Shown: positions 1-6,712, counted from the first letter of the stretch. The stretch is DNA of 9,239 bases from CALEUX01 sp964521525 (GCA_964521525.1 CAZFTD010000150.1:1-9239), one strand, 5' to 3'. Program-made: numbers and translations. Notes: generated by a model from the letters alone, not told the origin.

Positions 1-1
1 C

Positions 2-1690
2 ATTTTTATTTCATATACCGGTGAAATACTCGATTATAAAACACCGCTGCTAAAATCATTGTCTGCTGTGGATAAAGCTGCTGTAGATGTTTGTCAGTAT
101 TTCGATAAAGACGTGGCTAAAGTGAATGCTAACCTGGGCTGGGAACAGGAGTATTTCCTGATTGATGAAGCGCTTTACGAAGCCCGCCCCGATTTAAAAC
201 TGACTGAGCGTACCTTAATGGGGCACGAGTCGGCTAAAAACCAGCAGTTGGAAGACCAATATTTTGGGTCTATCCCTCCTCGTGTTCAGGAGTATATGAA
301 GGAACTTGAGTATGAAGCATGGAAACTTGGAATTCCTTTGAAAACCCGTCATAATGAAGTAGCTCCCAACCAGTACGAAGTGGCTCCGGTTTATGAGGAG
401 GCCAATCTGGCGGTTGACCACAACCTGATTGTGATGACACTTATGCGTAATCTGGCCCGCAAACATAATTTTGCCTGTTTAATGCACGAGAAGCCGTTTG
501 CCGGTGTAAATGGTTCAGGAAAGCATAACAACTGGTCATTATCAACCGATACTGGCGTTAACCTGTTATCGCCCGGTAAGAATCCAAAAGGGAATATGCA
601 GTTTCTTACCTTCCTGATAAATACGTTGGTGGCTGTTTATAAGCATGGCCCATTATTGAAAGCTTCCATTGCATCTGCAAGCAATGCTCACCGTTTGGGT
701 GCCAACGAAGCACCGCCTGCAATTATCTCAGCCTTTCTGGGTAAATACCTGAACCGTATGCTCGACCAGTTGGAGGAGAAAGTTCCTGATACCAAAATGA
801 CACCCGATGAAAAAACTGAGATTAAGTTGGACATTGGTCGTATTCCTGAAATTTTGCTCGACAACACCGACCGTAACCGTACATCGCCTTTTGCTTTTAC
901 AGGTAACCGTTTTGAATTCAGAGCTGTAGGGTCGTCGGCTAACTGTTCCGAAGCAATGACTGCCTTGAATACCGCTGTGGCAGGCCAATTAATTGATTTT
1001 AAAAATGATGTTGATGATTTAATTGCCAAGGGTGTTAAAAAAGATGAGGCCATTTTACAAGTGCTTCGTAAACTAATTGAAGTATCAAAACCTATACGTT
1101 TCGATGGTAACGGTTATAGCGATGAATGGAAGGCTGAAGCTAAAAAACGTGGTTTAGATGGTGAAGCCAACCCTGTTAAGATTTTTGACCATTATGTGTC
1201 AAAATCAACAATTGAATTATTCAAGAAAACCGGTGTGTTAACAGAGCGTGAGTTACATGCCCGTACCGAGATTAAACTGGAAACCTATATCAAGCGGATT
1301 CAGATTGAAGCCCGCGTTTTAGGCGACCTGGCTATGAACCACATTGCTCCGGTAGCCATTGAATATCAAACATCATTGATTAAAAATGTTCAGGGGTTAA
1401 AAGAGTTGTTTTCTGATGCCGAATATAAAGAACTGGCAACCGCACGCCTGGCATTGATTAAGGAAGTTGGTGAGCGTATTTCTACCATCAAATCGAAAGT
1501 AAAAGAAATGGTAGAAGCCCGTAAAGTGGCCAACAAAATAGACGATGTTCATAAAAAAGCGCTGAACTACTCTGAAAAAGTATTGCCCTATTTTGATGAG
1601 ATTCGTTATCAGATTGACAAACTCGAATTGGTGGTCAATAATGAAATGTGGACTCTGCCCAAATACCGCGAACTATTATTTATTCGTTAA
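2..1690 (+). CDS. glnN: Type III glutamine synthetase (GSIII), 5'-truncated by window edge
   Basis: ATP-dependent ligation of ammonia to glutamate, giving glutamine; a cytoplasmic nitrogen-assimilation enzyme, and GSIII enzymes are large homo-oligomers. The frame is already open at base 2 and reads IFISYTGEILDYKTPLL before the TTG at 59, so the TTG is an internal Leu codon and not the start. The visible 562 residues are the C-terminal part of a family of about 730, so roughly 165 N-terminal residues lie upstream. Visible motifs, in fragment numbering: GWEQEYFLI (46-54, catalytic Glu region), RHNEVAPNQYEVAPV (117-131), NGSGKHNNWS (170-179, containing the substrate-binding His), SNAHRLGANEAPP (227-239), and DRNRTSPFAF followed by NRFEFRAVGSSAN (290-314, Arg-rich active-site segment). 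The Lys/Glu-rich helical C-terminus (about 430-562) fits the GSIII-specific C-terminal domain. No frameshift was seen. A strong terminator follows at once. Family assignment is firm. Confidence 0.97.
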   Translation: MFISYTGEILDYKTPLLKSLSAVDKAAVDVCQYFDKDVAKVNANLGWEQEYFLIDEALYEARPDLKLTERTLMGHESAKNQQLEDQYFGSIPPRVQEYMKELEYEAWKLGIPLKTRHNEVAPNQYEVAPVYEEANLAVDHNLIVMTLMRNLARKHNFACLMHEKPFAGVNGSGKHNNWSLSTDTGVNLLSPGKNPKGNMQFLTFLINTLVAVYKHGPLLKASIASASNAHRLGANEAPPAIISAFLGKYLNRMLDQLEEKVPDTKMTPDEKTEIKLDIGRIPEILLDNTDRNRTSPFAFTGNRFEFRAVGSSANCSEAMTALNTAVAGQLIDFKNDVDDLIAKGVKKDEAILQVLRKLIEVSKPIRFDGNGYSDEWKAEAKKRGLDGEANPVKIFDHYVSKSTIELFKKTGVLTERELHARTEIKLETYIKRIQIEARVLGDLAMNHIAPVAIEYQTSLIKNVQGLKELFSDAEYKELATARLALIKEVGERISTIKSKVKEMVEARKVANKIDDVHKKALNYSEKVLPYFDEIRYQIDKLELVVNNEMWTLPKYRELLFIR

Positions 1691-1709
1691 CCTATCAACC
1701 AAACCTGAG

Positions 1710-1741
1710 AAAGGAGCCTTCAAAAAAGGGCTCCTTTTTTT
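1710..1741 (+). terminator. Rho-independent terminator of glnN
   Basis: A perfect 9-bp stem, AAAGGAGCC (1710-1718) with GGCTCCTTT (1729-1737), has a 10-nt loop and runs into a T-tract (1735-1741). It starts 19 nt after the glnN stop. The stop codon of the convergent pirin gene (1740-1742) lies in the T-run. Read on the minus strand the same stem is followed only by TTTCTC, so it would stop pirin transcripts less well. Confidence 0.9.
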
Positions 1742-2621
1742 AATCTTCCAAATAGCCGAATTTTCCTTCGTTATAATCGTTATAACATTGCATTATCTCT
1801 TCCCGGGTATTCATTACAAAGGGTCCGTATGGAACAATTGTTTCGTGAATGGGCTCACCGCTTAAAACCAGAATTAAGGAATCGTCAAGGACTTCCAGGT
1901 TAATATTTTCACCATCGTTATTGAATAAAATAAAATGATTGGTTTCGGCAATGGAAATGCCATTGATTTTTATTTTGCCATCAATAACCAGAAATGCAGT
2001 ATTGTAATCGCGGTTGAATGAGAAATTGGCTCCGGCGCTCTTTTTTAGCTTGCAATTATAAAGTTCGATGGGGGTAAAGGTAATTGCAGGGCCTTTTACC
2101 TCTTTGTAGGAGCCGGCACAAACATCAATCACGCCAAGATTGTTAGGCAGGAAATATTTACCCATGTCTTTATTTTCAATGCCCTGATATTTTGCAGGAG
2201 TCATCTTATCCTTAGCCGGAAGATTAACCCATAACTGCACCATTTGAAAGAAACCTCCGGCGCGGTTAAACTCTTTTTCGTGATACTCCTTATGCAAAAC
2301 ACCACCACCGGCAGTCATCCATTGAACATCGCCTTCGCCAATTACGCCGGCATTACCGGCACTGTCGTGATGAGCCACTTTTCCATGATAGGCAAACGTA
2401 ACAGTTTCAATGCCACGATGGGGATGCACGCCAACCCCGCGAGGAGTTTCAGATGGTTCAAAATAATGTTTTGAGTTGTAATCCATCAGGAAAAAGGGGC
2501 TCATTCGGTACATGCTTAAATCGGTACCGGAAGGGAAGAAGTTGTGTACCCTGAAACCGTTACCAACCCAGTGAATGGCCGGAGGAGGAATTATTTTTTC
2601 GATGGTTCGCATATTAGACAT
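1740..2621 (-). CDS. Pirin-family bicupin protein
   Basis: Pirins are cytoplasmic two-domain cupins that bind one metal in the N-terminal cupin. Some bacterial members (E. coli YhhW) have quercetin 2,3-dioxygenase activity and others affect central metabolism; the role here is unknown. All four family metal ligands can be read: His66 and His68 in GVHPHRGIE, then His110 and Glu112 in GGGVLHKEYHE. The N-terminal cupin spans about 20-135, ending in the typical LWVNLPAKDKM, and the C-terminal cupin about 165-285, with the conserved SGEPIHETIVPYGPFVMNT near the end. At 293 residues the length is normal. Start: ATG at 2621 gives MSNMRT; a second ATG at 2612 (Met4) is nearly as good. Neither has a Shine-Dalgarno sequence, which is usual for Bacteroidota. 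It converges with glnN and diverges from the permease, so it is monocistronic in view. The family is certain, the substrate is not. Confidence 0.95.
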   Translation of the reverse strand: MSNMRTIEKIIPPPAIHWVGNGFRVHNFFPSGTDLSMYRMSPFFLMDYNSKHYFEPSETPRGVGVHPHRGIETVTFAYHGKVAHHDSAGNAGVIGEGDVQWMTAGGGVLHKEYHEKEFNRAGGFFQMVQLWVNLPAKDKMTPAKYQGIENKDMGKYFLPNNLGVIDVCAGSYKEVKGPAITFTPIELYNCKLKKSAGANFSFNRDYNTAFLVIDGKIKINGISIAETNHFILFNNDGENINLEVLDDSLILVLSGEPIHETIVPYGPFVMNTREEIMQCYNDYNEGKFGYLED

Positions 2622-2649
2622 AACGAGTCGTTTAATTGTAATTTTGTAA

Positions 2650-2680
2650 GGAAGTTACTTTATCTTCTTTAAATAAACAA
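2650..2680 (-). promoter_or_regulatory. Candidate promoter of the pirin gene
   Basis: On the minus strand TTG (2680-2678) is followed after exactly 20 nt by TAACTTCC (2657-2650), which resembles the Bacteroidota -33 TTTG / -7 TAnnTTTG pattern at legal spacing. The last two -7 bases differ from consensus. It would give a leader of about 20-25 nt. The region is AT-rich, so a chance match is possible. Confidence 0.3.
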
Positions 2681-2736
2681 TTAAATTGGTATTACCTGGA
2701 TGATTCATTAAAAAAAATAGATATAAGATTTTTAGA

Positions 2737-2863
2737 TTTAAGAAGGATAGATAAGATGTTTAAGATTATGGAGATAATCATCTTCTCAATTCCTCTAAAT
2801 ATCTTATCCAGATATCGGGATTCCGTAAACTTCAATTCTAATAATCTGAATGTCCTTCTTAAA
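2737..2863. repeat. Nested inverted repeats in the pirin-permease spacer
   Basis: A perfect 11-bp inverted pair, TTTAAGAAGGA (2737-2747) and TCCTTCTTAAA (2853-2863), brackets a second near-perfect pair: GATAAGATGTTTAAGA (2750-2765) and TCTAAATATCTTATC (2794-2808), with one mismatch and one bulge. A small hairpin, GATTAT-GGAG-ATAATC (2764-2779), lies inside. A third, direct copy of the ATAAGATnTTTAGA-like unit lies just outside at 2723-2737. The arms are not exactly concentric. This could be a degenerate miniature repeat, a double operator for the divergent genes, or chance in AT-rich DNA. Confidence 0.4.
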
Positions 2864-2875
2864 ATTTTAATTTCG
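2845..2875 (+). promoter_or_regulatory. Candidate promoter of the permease gene
   Basis: TCTG (2845-2848), a 19-nt spacer and TAATTTCG (2868-2875) resemble TTTG-N19-TAnnTTTG with one mismatch in each element. Transcription would start near 2880, giving a leader of about 17 nt to the ATG at 2897 or about 44 nt to the ATG at 2924. It overlaps the right arm of the inverted repeat ending at 2863. Confidence 0.3.
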
Positions 2876-2896
2876 AGGGTAAAGCATTGCTTTTAG

Positions 2897-4312
2897 ATGA
2901 AAACAAGGAAAAATAAAGGTAATATGCCAGAGCTGGTTGACAAAATGCCCCGGGTAATTGGACTGGTGAGTGCTGTAGCCGTTGTAGCGGGCTCCATGCT
3001 TGGCGTTGGTATTTTTTTGTTTCCGCCTGCAATTGCAGCATACTCTGGTTCAATTGGCTGGTTTTTTCTTCTGTGGGTAATAGGCATCCTTTACGCACTG
3101 TCGGGCGCTGTGGCTTGTGGCGAATTAGGCGCGTTATTTCCACAAGCAGGAGGCGATTATGTTTTTCAACGTCATGCATTTGGACACTCTGTGGCTTTTG
3201 CATCGGGTTGGGTGTTGTTTGTGGCCATATTTGGAGGTTCCATAGCAGCTATGTCGGTAGCTCTGTTTCAGTATCAGTTTCCGCTATTAACCGGAATAGA
3301 TACCGAAGTTGTTCTTCTTGGTAATGTTTCCGTAACATTGGCTCAATGGTTATCAGTTTTGTTGATTGTTTTATTAACGTTTGTCAATTATCTGGGTGTC
3401 AGAGTCTCAACGTTTTTTCAGGTAACAATAATTATTATTCCGGTTTTATTGATGTTTTTTATGGTTATAGAAAGTTGGGCGGGTTTTGCTGTTTTTGCAA
3501 CAACTCCTGATGATCTTGTGTTTTTTGAAAAACCATCTTTTTATGGACTTATCAGTGGTTTTTTATTTGTTAATTTTGCTTTTAGCGGATGGCTGAATAT
3601 CATTTATGTAGCGGGGGAAGTTAAGCGACCGGAGAAAAATATTCCCCTCTCTATGTTTATTTCCGTGTTTGGTGTTGGTATGCTTTATTGCTTACTGTGT
3701 ATGGCATTTGTTATGGTGCTGGGATTTGATGGATTAGCGGGTCTGGTAAATGTTGATGCCGGTACTGCCATGGCGGCCAAATTTGGGAGTAAAACAATGC
3801 ACCTAATGGTTTTACTATCCATTTCAATAGCTATTATAACTTCTTTAAATGCTACAATTTTAACCAGTGCCCGTGTGGCTTATGCGATGGCCGCCGATGG
3901 ATCATTTTGGAAAGGTGCTGCCCTATTGGGTGGTAAAAATAAAACACCTCGAAATGCTTTATGGATTCAGGCTTGCCTGGCATCTGTTTTAGTTATTACC
4001 GGCAGTTTTTCGGTCATTATTGAAATGGCAAGTATTGCCATGCTGCTAACAGGTACATTAACAATAGCCTCTCTTTTTGTTTTAAGAATTAAAAAGCCTA
4101 ATGAGCGAAGGGCTTATCGTGCATTTGGTTATCCTTGGATTCCAGTGCTGTATATTGTAATTTCAATTCTGGTGTTTTTAGGCGTTGTTTCACAATCTGT
4201 AAAGGGTGAGGGTAGTCATAAATACTATCCTTTTATTGGTGTTTTGGTGTTGTGTTTAGCGTTTTTAGGGCATTACATTTTCAGAAAACGAAGCAAATTG
4301 AAAAACAGTTGA
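2897..4312 (+). CDS. APC-superfamily amino-acid permease
   Basis: An inner-membrane secondary transporter for amino acids or similar solutes; the exact substrate cannot be read. The 471 residues hold about 12 hydrophobic segments (roughly 20-42, 53-75, 95-121, 146-168, 172-192, 215-238, 252-276, 300-326, 354-374, 376-397, 412-432, 444-462), the normal APC topology. TM1 has the unwound substrate-binding signature GSMLGVGIF (32-40). The loop after TM2 reads GELGALFPQAGGDYVF (75-90), and after TM6 YVAGEVKRPEKNIP (237-250) is the family's Glu-Val-Lys-x-Pro segment. The basic linker before TM11, RAYRAFGYPWIPVLY, is typical of the LAT-like branch. Two starts are possible: ATG 2897, without an RBS, and ATG 2924 (Met10), which has AAAGG four bases upstream and removes a basic nine-residue tail. 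It is isolated by more than 250 bp on both sides. Lying between two glutamine synthetases hints at nitrogen nutrition, but that is inference. Confidence 0.93.
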   Translation: MKTRKNKGNMPELVDKMPRVIGLVSAVAVVAGSMLGVGIFLFPPAIAAYSGSIGWFFLLWVIGILYALSGAVACGELGALFPQAGGDYVFQRHAFGHSVAFASGWVLFVAIFGGSIAAMSVALFQYQFPLLTGIDTEVVLLGNVSVTLAQWLSVLLIVLLTFVNYLGVRVSTFFQVTIIIIPVLLMFFMVIESWAGFAVFATTPDDLVFFEKPSFYGLISGFLFVNFAFSGWLNIIYVAGEVKRPEKNIPLSMFISVFGVGMLYCLLCMAFVMVLGFDGLAGLVNVDAGTAMAAKFGSKTMHLMVLLSISIAIITSLNATILTSARVAYAMAADGSFWKGAALLGGKNKTPRNALWIQACLASVLVITGSFSVIIEMASIAMLLTGTLTIASLFVLRIKKPNERRAYRAFGYPWIPVLYIVISILVFLGVVSQSVKGEGSHKYYPFIGVLVLCLAFLGHYIFRKRSKLKNS

Positions 4313-4410
4313 ATATTGTTTTTTTATAAGATAATTAGGCTGACAGATTGGATAGGAAGAAATTAAATTATGGCTTATGCCCCAAAGATTGGGTTTTAAA
4401 TGAACTTTAA

Positions 4411-4442
4411 TTGGAAAGGCCTCCAAAAATATCATAACTTTG
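4411..4442 (+). promoter_or_regulatory. Near-consensus Bacteroidota promoter upstream of the CotH-like gene
   Basis: TTG (4411-4413), a 21-nt spacer and TAACTTTG (4435-4442) give an exact -7 TAnnTTTG box at an allowed distance from a -33 TTG. Transcription would start at about 4446-4450, leaving a leader of about 225 nt before the ATG at 4673. A dyad TTGGA-N6-TCCAA (4411-4426) starts on the -33 TTG, and CTTTGAAA (4438-4445), overlapping the -7 box, is repeated inverted at 4483-4490, so both elements sit in possible operator or hairpin sequence. Confidence 0.5.
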
Positions 4443-4445
4443 AAA

Positions 4446-4672
4446 ATTGCTTGTTCAACATTTTTTGATGAGGTTGCAGAACTTTCAAAGCTATAAATAT
4501 GAAACGAACATGTTTGCGAAAAAACACAATTTGTACCGACTTTTCGGGAAACACCAATGAATTGAAAATCGGCGGAGCCAAAATAGTAAACATAGAGTTC
4601 CCCAGATAACTCGGGGCAACCTGTTCCGCAGCGCGGAAAGCAATCCAACCTTAAACTTAAAATTATTTACGG
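4446..4672 (+). promoter_or_regulatory. Possible structured 5' leader or small RNA
   Basis: Downstream of the promoter several stems can be drawn by eye. A closing helix ATTGCTT (4446-4452) / AAGCAAT (4638-4644) joins the predicted 5' end to the segment after the last hairpin. CCGA-c-TTTTC (4536-4545) pairs with GAAAATCGG (4564-4572), with one bulged C. GAGTT / AACTC (4595-4599 / 4608-4612) competes with GTTCCCC / GGGGcAAC (4597-4603 / 4613-4620). TTCCGC-AGC-GCGGAA (4624-4638) is perfect. After 4644 the last 28 nt to the ATG are A/T-rich and unstructured. It matches no riboswitch family I know. No folding energy or covariation has been computed, and a 7-bp long-range match can occur by chance. 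Confidence 0.35.
4499..4609 (+). CDS. 36-codon small ORF in the leader (possible leader peptide)
   Basis: ATG at 4499 to TAA at 4607-4609 encodes a basic peptide starting MKRTCLRKNTICTDFSGNT and ending VNIEFPR. It has two Cys residues and no signal peptide or membrane helix. It starts about 50 nt after the predicted transcription start. Its stop codon lies between the arms of the GTTCCCC / GGGGcAAC hairpin and on the 3' arm of the competing GAGTT / AACTC hairpin, so a ribosome terminating there would change the local fold. No Shine-Dalgarno sequence is present, which is uninformative in this phylum. An ORF of this length can arise by chance; coding status is unproven. Confidence 0.2.
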   Translation: MKRTCLRKNTICTDFSGNTNELKIGGAKIVNIEFPR

Positions 4673-6712
4673 ATGAAACGAATTAATATAGTTGTTTTTC
4701 TGATATCTTTATTTTTATCAGCTAAATCTCAGGTGTTTACCGATAGTAATTTGCCTATTGTTATTATCAATACGGATATTAATCCAAATACCGGTCAGCC
4801 TTTTGAAATTCCTGATGAGCCCAAAATATTGGCTACGATGAAAATCATTTTCAGGACTGATGGTTCCCGCAATTATATTACCGACCAGAATACCGCCGCA
4901 TTTTTAAATTATAATGGACGAATAGCCATTGAACTAAGAGGATCTAGTTCGCAAGACTTGCCCAAAAAGCCTTATGGCTTAACAACCTTATTGGCTGATA
5001 ATACAAGCAATAATAATGTAAGCATTTTGGGTATGCCTAAAGAGAACGACTGGGTTTTAAATTCTCTGGCATTCGACCCTTCCATGATTAGGGATGTTCT
5101 GTCATACGAATTAGGCTCAGCAATGGGAAATTACGCTGCCAGAGGGAAATATTGCGAAGTTATTGTTAACGGCGATTATAAAGGGGTATATGTGTTTATG
5201 GAAAAACTTAAAATTGATTCAAACCGAATCAATATATTGAAGATGACCAAAAATGATAATACATTACCAGAACTTTCAGGTGGATATGTTACTAAAGCCG
5301 ATAAAACTACAGGTGGAGATCCGGTGGCCTGGACAATGGCATCGTATAACGGAACAACTGCATATATTCACGAAAATCCAAAACCTGCAGATATAACTAA
5401 TCAGCAGCACACTTATATTCAAAACCAGTTTACTGCTCTTCAAAGTAAAATTACGGCAAAAAATGAATCTTTAACCGATGGCTACCCTTCCATTATTGAT
5501 GTTCCCAGTTTTGTCGATTTTATTATAATCAATGAGATTGCTGCAAATGTTGATGGATATCAATTTAGTACATTTTTTCATAAAGACAGAGAAGGAAAAC
5601 TTAGGGCTGGTCCAATCTGGGATTTTAATCTCACTTTTGGTAATGATTTGTTTTTATATGGATATGATCGAAGTTTTACGAATGTATGGCAGTTCGACAA
5701 TGGCGACAATACAGGTTCAAAATTCTGGAAGGACTTATACAATAATGCCACATTTAAATGTTATTTGTCGCGTCGTTGGAAAGAATTAACAGCGGTTAAT
5801 AAGCCTTTATCTTATAATAAAATAGTTACAAAAATAGATTCTCTGGCTTCTGTAGTAAATGAGTCAAAGTCAAGAGAGCAAGCTCGTTGGAATACCATCG
5901 GTAATCATTCAAATCATATTTTAGCAATAAAAACATGGTTACAGTCAAGAATGAACTGGATTAATACACATTTGAGTAATTATCAAGCCTGTGCAAATCC
6001 GGATATTCCGCCATTGGTTATATCAAAAATTAATTATAATCCTGCAAATTCCACTGAATTTGGAAGCGATGATCTTGAATTTATTGAAATCACCAATAAC
6101 AGTAATCAGGTTATTTCGCTAACAGGAGTTTATTTCAGGGAGCTTGGGTTATCCTATCAATTCCCGGCAAATTCATCTGCACGACCAAATGGCACTATTT
6201 ATTTGGCCAGTAATAGCGCCGCCTTTCGTCAACATTACGGATTTACACCCTTTGGTCAATACACGCGCAATTTATCAAACAAAACGCAGCGATTGGTTTT
6301 AGCAGATGGTTTTGGCAATACTATTGATTTAGTTGAATATTTTGACACGGCTCCCTGGCCAACAGAAGCTGATGGTAAAGGTTCATATTTAAAGTTAAAC
6401 AATTTGAATAGCGACAATAATGTTGCAGGTAATTGGATAGCCTCTAATCAGCCATTAGGCATTAATAATAAAGCATTTGAAAGCAAGGTGGTTTTGTCAC
6501 CAAATCCATCTCATTCCAAAATTGAGGTTTATCCTAATGATATATCTTTATTAAGTTATGAGATTTTTGATTTGGCTGGTAGACGGGTTCTTTTTATAAA
6601 TAGCCCCGACTCCAATGCTATTGACATTAAACACTTATCAAACGGCACCTATTTTGTGAAGATGGAGTTTTCAAATAGTTTTTCAACGATTAAAAAAATA
6701 GTAAAGAACTGA
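4673..6712 (+). CDS. Secreted CotH-kinase-like protein with lamin-tail domain and T9SS sorting tail
   Basis: CotH-family proteins are atypical protein kinases, first shown for spore-coat CotH of Bacillus; in Bacteroidota they occur as secreted proteins of unknown target. Here residues 1-20 form a signal peptide (MKRINIVVFLISLFLSAKSQ). The CotH region covers about 50-435: ELRGSSSQDLPKKPYGL (87-103), GMPKENDWVLNSL (120-132), MIRDVLSYELGSAMG (138-152), GDYKGVYVFMEKLK (167-180), the NxD element N292-V-D294 and GPIWDFNLTFGN (313-324). The last motif is WDF-Asn where classic members have WDxD. About 446-595 is a lamin-tail (LTD) beta domain (ISKINYNPAN, DDLEFIEITNNS). Residues 605-679 are a type A T9SS C-terminal domain, with LSPNPS at the start, NGTYFVKM and a terminal KKIVKN. 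So the protein should cross the inner membrane by Sec and the outer membrane by the Por system, ending on the surface or outside. It is monocistronic, with a long possible leader upstream and tandem terminators downstream. Confidence 0.92.
   Translation: MKRINIVVFLISLFLSAKSQVFTDSNLPIVIINTDINPNTGQPFEIPDEPKILATMKIIFRTDGSRNYITDQNTAAFLNYNGRIAIELRGSSSQDLPKKPYGLTTLLADNTSNNNVSILGMPKENDWVLNSLAFDPSMIRDVLSYELGSAMGNYAARGKYCEVIVNGDYKGVYVFMEKLKIDSNRINILKMTKNDNTLPELSGGYVTKADKTTGGDPVAWTMASYNGTTAYIHENPKPADITNQQHTYIQNQFTALQSKITAKNESLTDGYPSIIDVPSFVDFIIINEIAANVDGYQFSTFFHKDREGKLRAGPIWDFNLTFGNDLFLYGYDRSFTNVWQFDNGDNTGSKFWKDLYNNATFKCYLSRRWKELTAVNKPLSYNKIVTKIDSLASVVNESKSREQARWNTIGNHSNHILAIKTWLQSRMNWINTHLSNYQACANPDIPPLVISKINYNPANSTEFGSDDLEFIEITNNSNQVISLTGVYFRELGLSYQFPANSSARPNGTIYLASNSAAFRQHYGFTPFGQYTRNLSNKTQRLVLADGFGNTIDLVEYFDTAPWPTEADGKGSYLKLNNLNSDNNVAGNWIASNQPLGINNKAFESKVVLSPNPSHSKIEVYPNDISLLSYEIFDLAGRRVLFINSPDSNAIDIKHLSNGTYFVKMEFSNSFSTIKKIVKN

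Larger units (their letters stand above)
4313..4672. other. 360-bp intergenic region, no conventional gene
   Basis: This lies between the permease stop and the CotH-like start. Only weak terminator-like structures follow the permease: AAAAACA / TGTTTTT (4301-4307 / 4317-4323), with one G-C pair per arm, and CCCAA-AGA-TTGGG (4381-4393) followed by TTTT. The middle holds a good promoter and the 3' half is unusually GC-rich and hairpin-rich for this genome, with a small ORF on the plus strand. A minus-strand frame (4648 down to 4265) is also open for 127 codons but runs into the permease and has no recognisable domain. The region may be a structured leader, a small RNA gene or an interspersed repeat. 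Confidence 0.6.

Noticed and set aside
59..61. TTG as the start codon of the glutamine synthetase at the left edge
   Set aside because: The frame is open upstream to base 2 and encodes conserved GSIII sequence, so the TTG is an internal Leu codon.
688..1053. Long minus-strand and alternate-frame ORFs inside glnN, the pirin gene, the permease, glnA and the peptidase
   Set aside because: They are shadow frames of clearly conserved genes and have no domain signature of their own.
2756..2896. 46-codon plus-strand ORF (MFKIMEIIIFSIP...) ending in TAG directly before the permease ATG and in the same frame
   Set aside because: It is AT-driven composition and runs through the inverted repeats and the candidate promoter; there is no sign of a domain. 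The exact TAG-ATG junction is curious, but one open frame of this length is expected by chance.
4595..4616. H-type pseudoknot using GAGTT/AACTC and CCCC/GGGG together
   Set aside because: Both connecting loops would have zero nucleotides, which is sterically impossible; the helices must be alternatives.
4265..4648. 127-codon minus-strand ORF across the permease 3' end and the following spacer
   Set aside because: It has no recognisable domain, a Cys/Ser/Phe-rich atypical composition, overlaps the permease end by 48 bases and covers the promoter and hairpin region. It is more likely open by chance or through conservation of the other strand.
4590..4650. Known riboswitch, SRP RNA, tRNA or RNase P fragment in the GC-rich leader segment
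   Set aside because: The conserved core motifs of SAM, cobalamin, TPP and SRP RNAs and a tRNA cloverleaf could not be found by eye.
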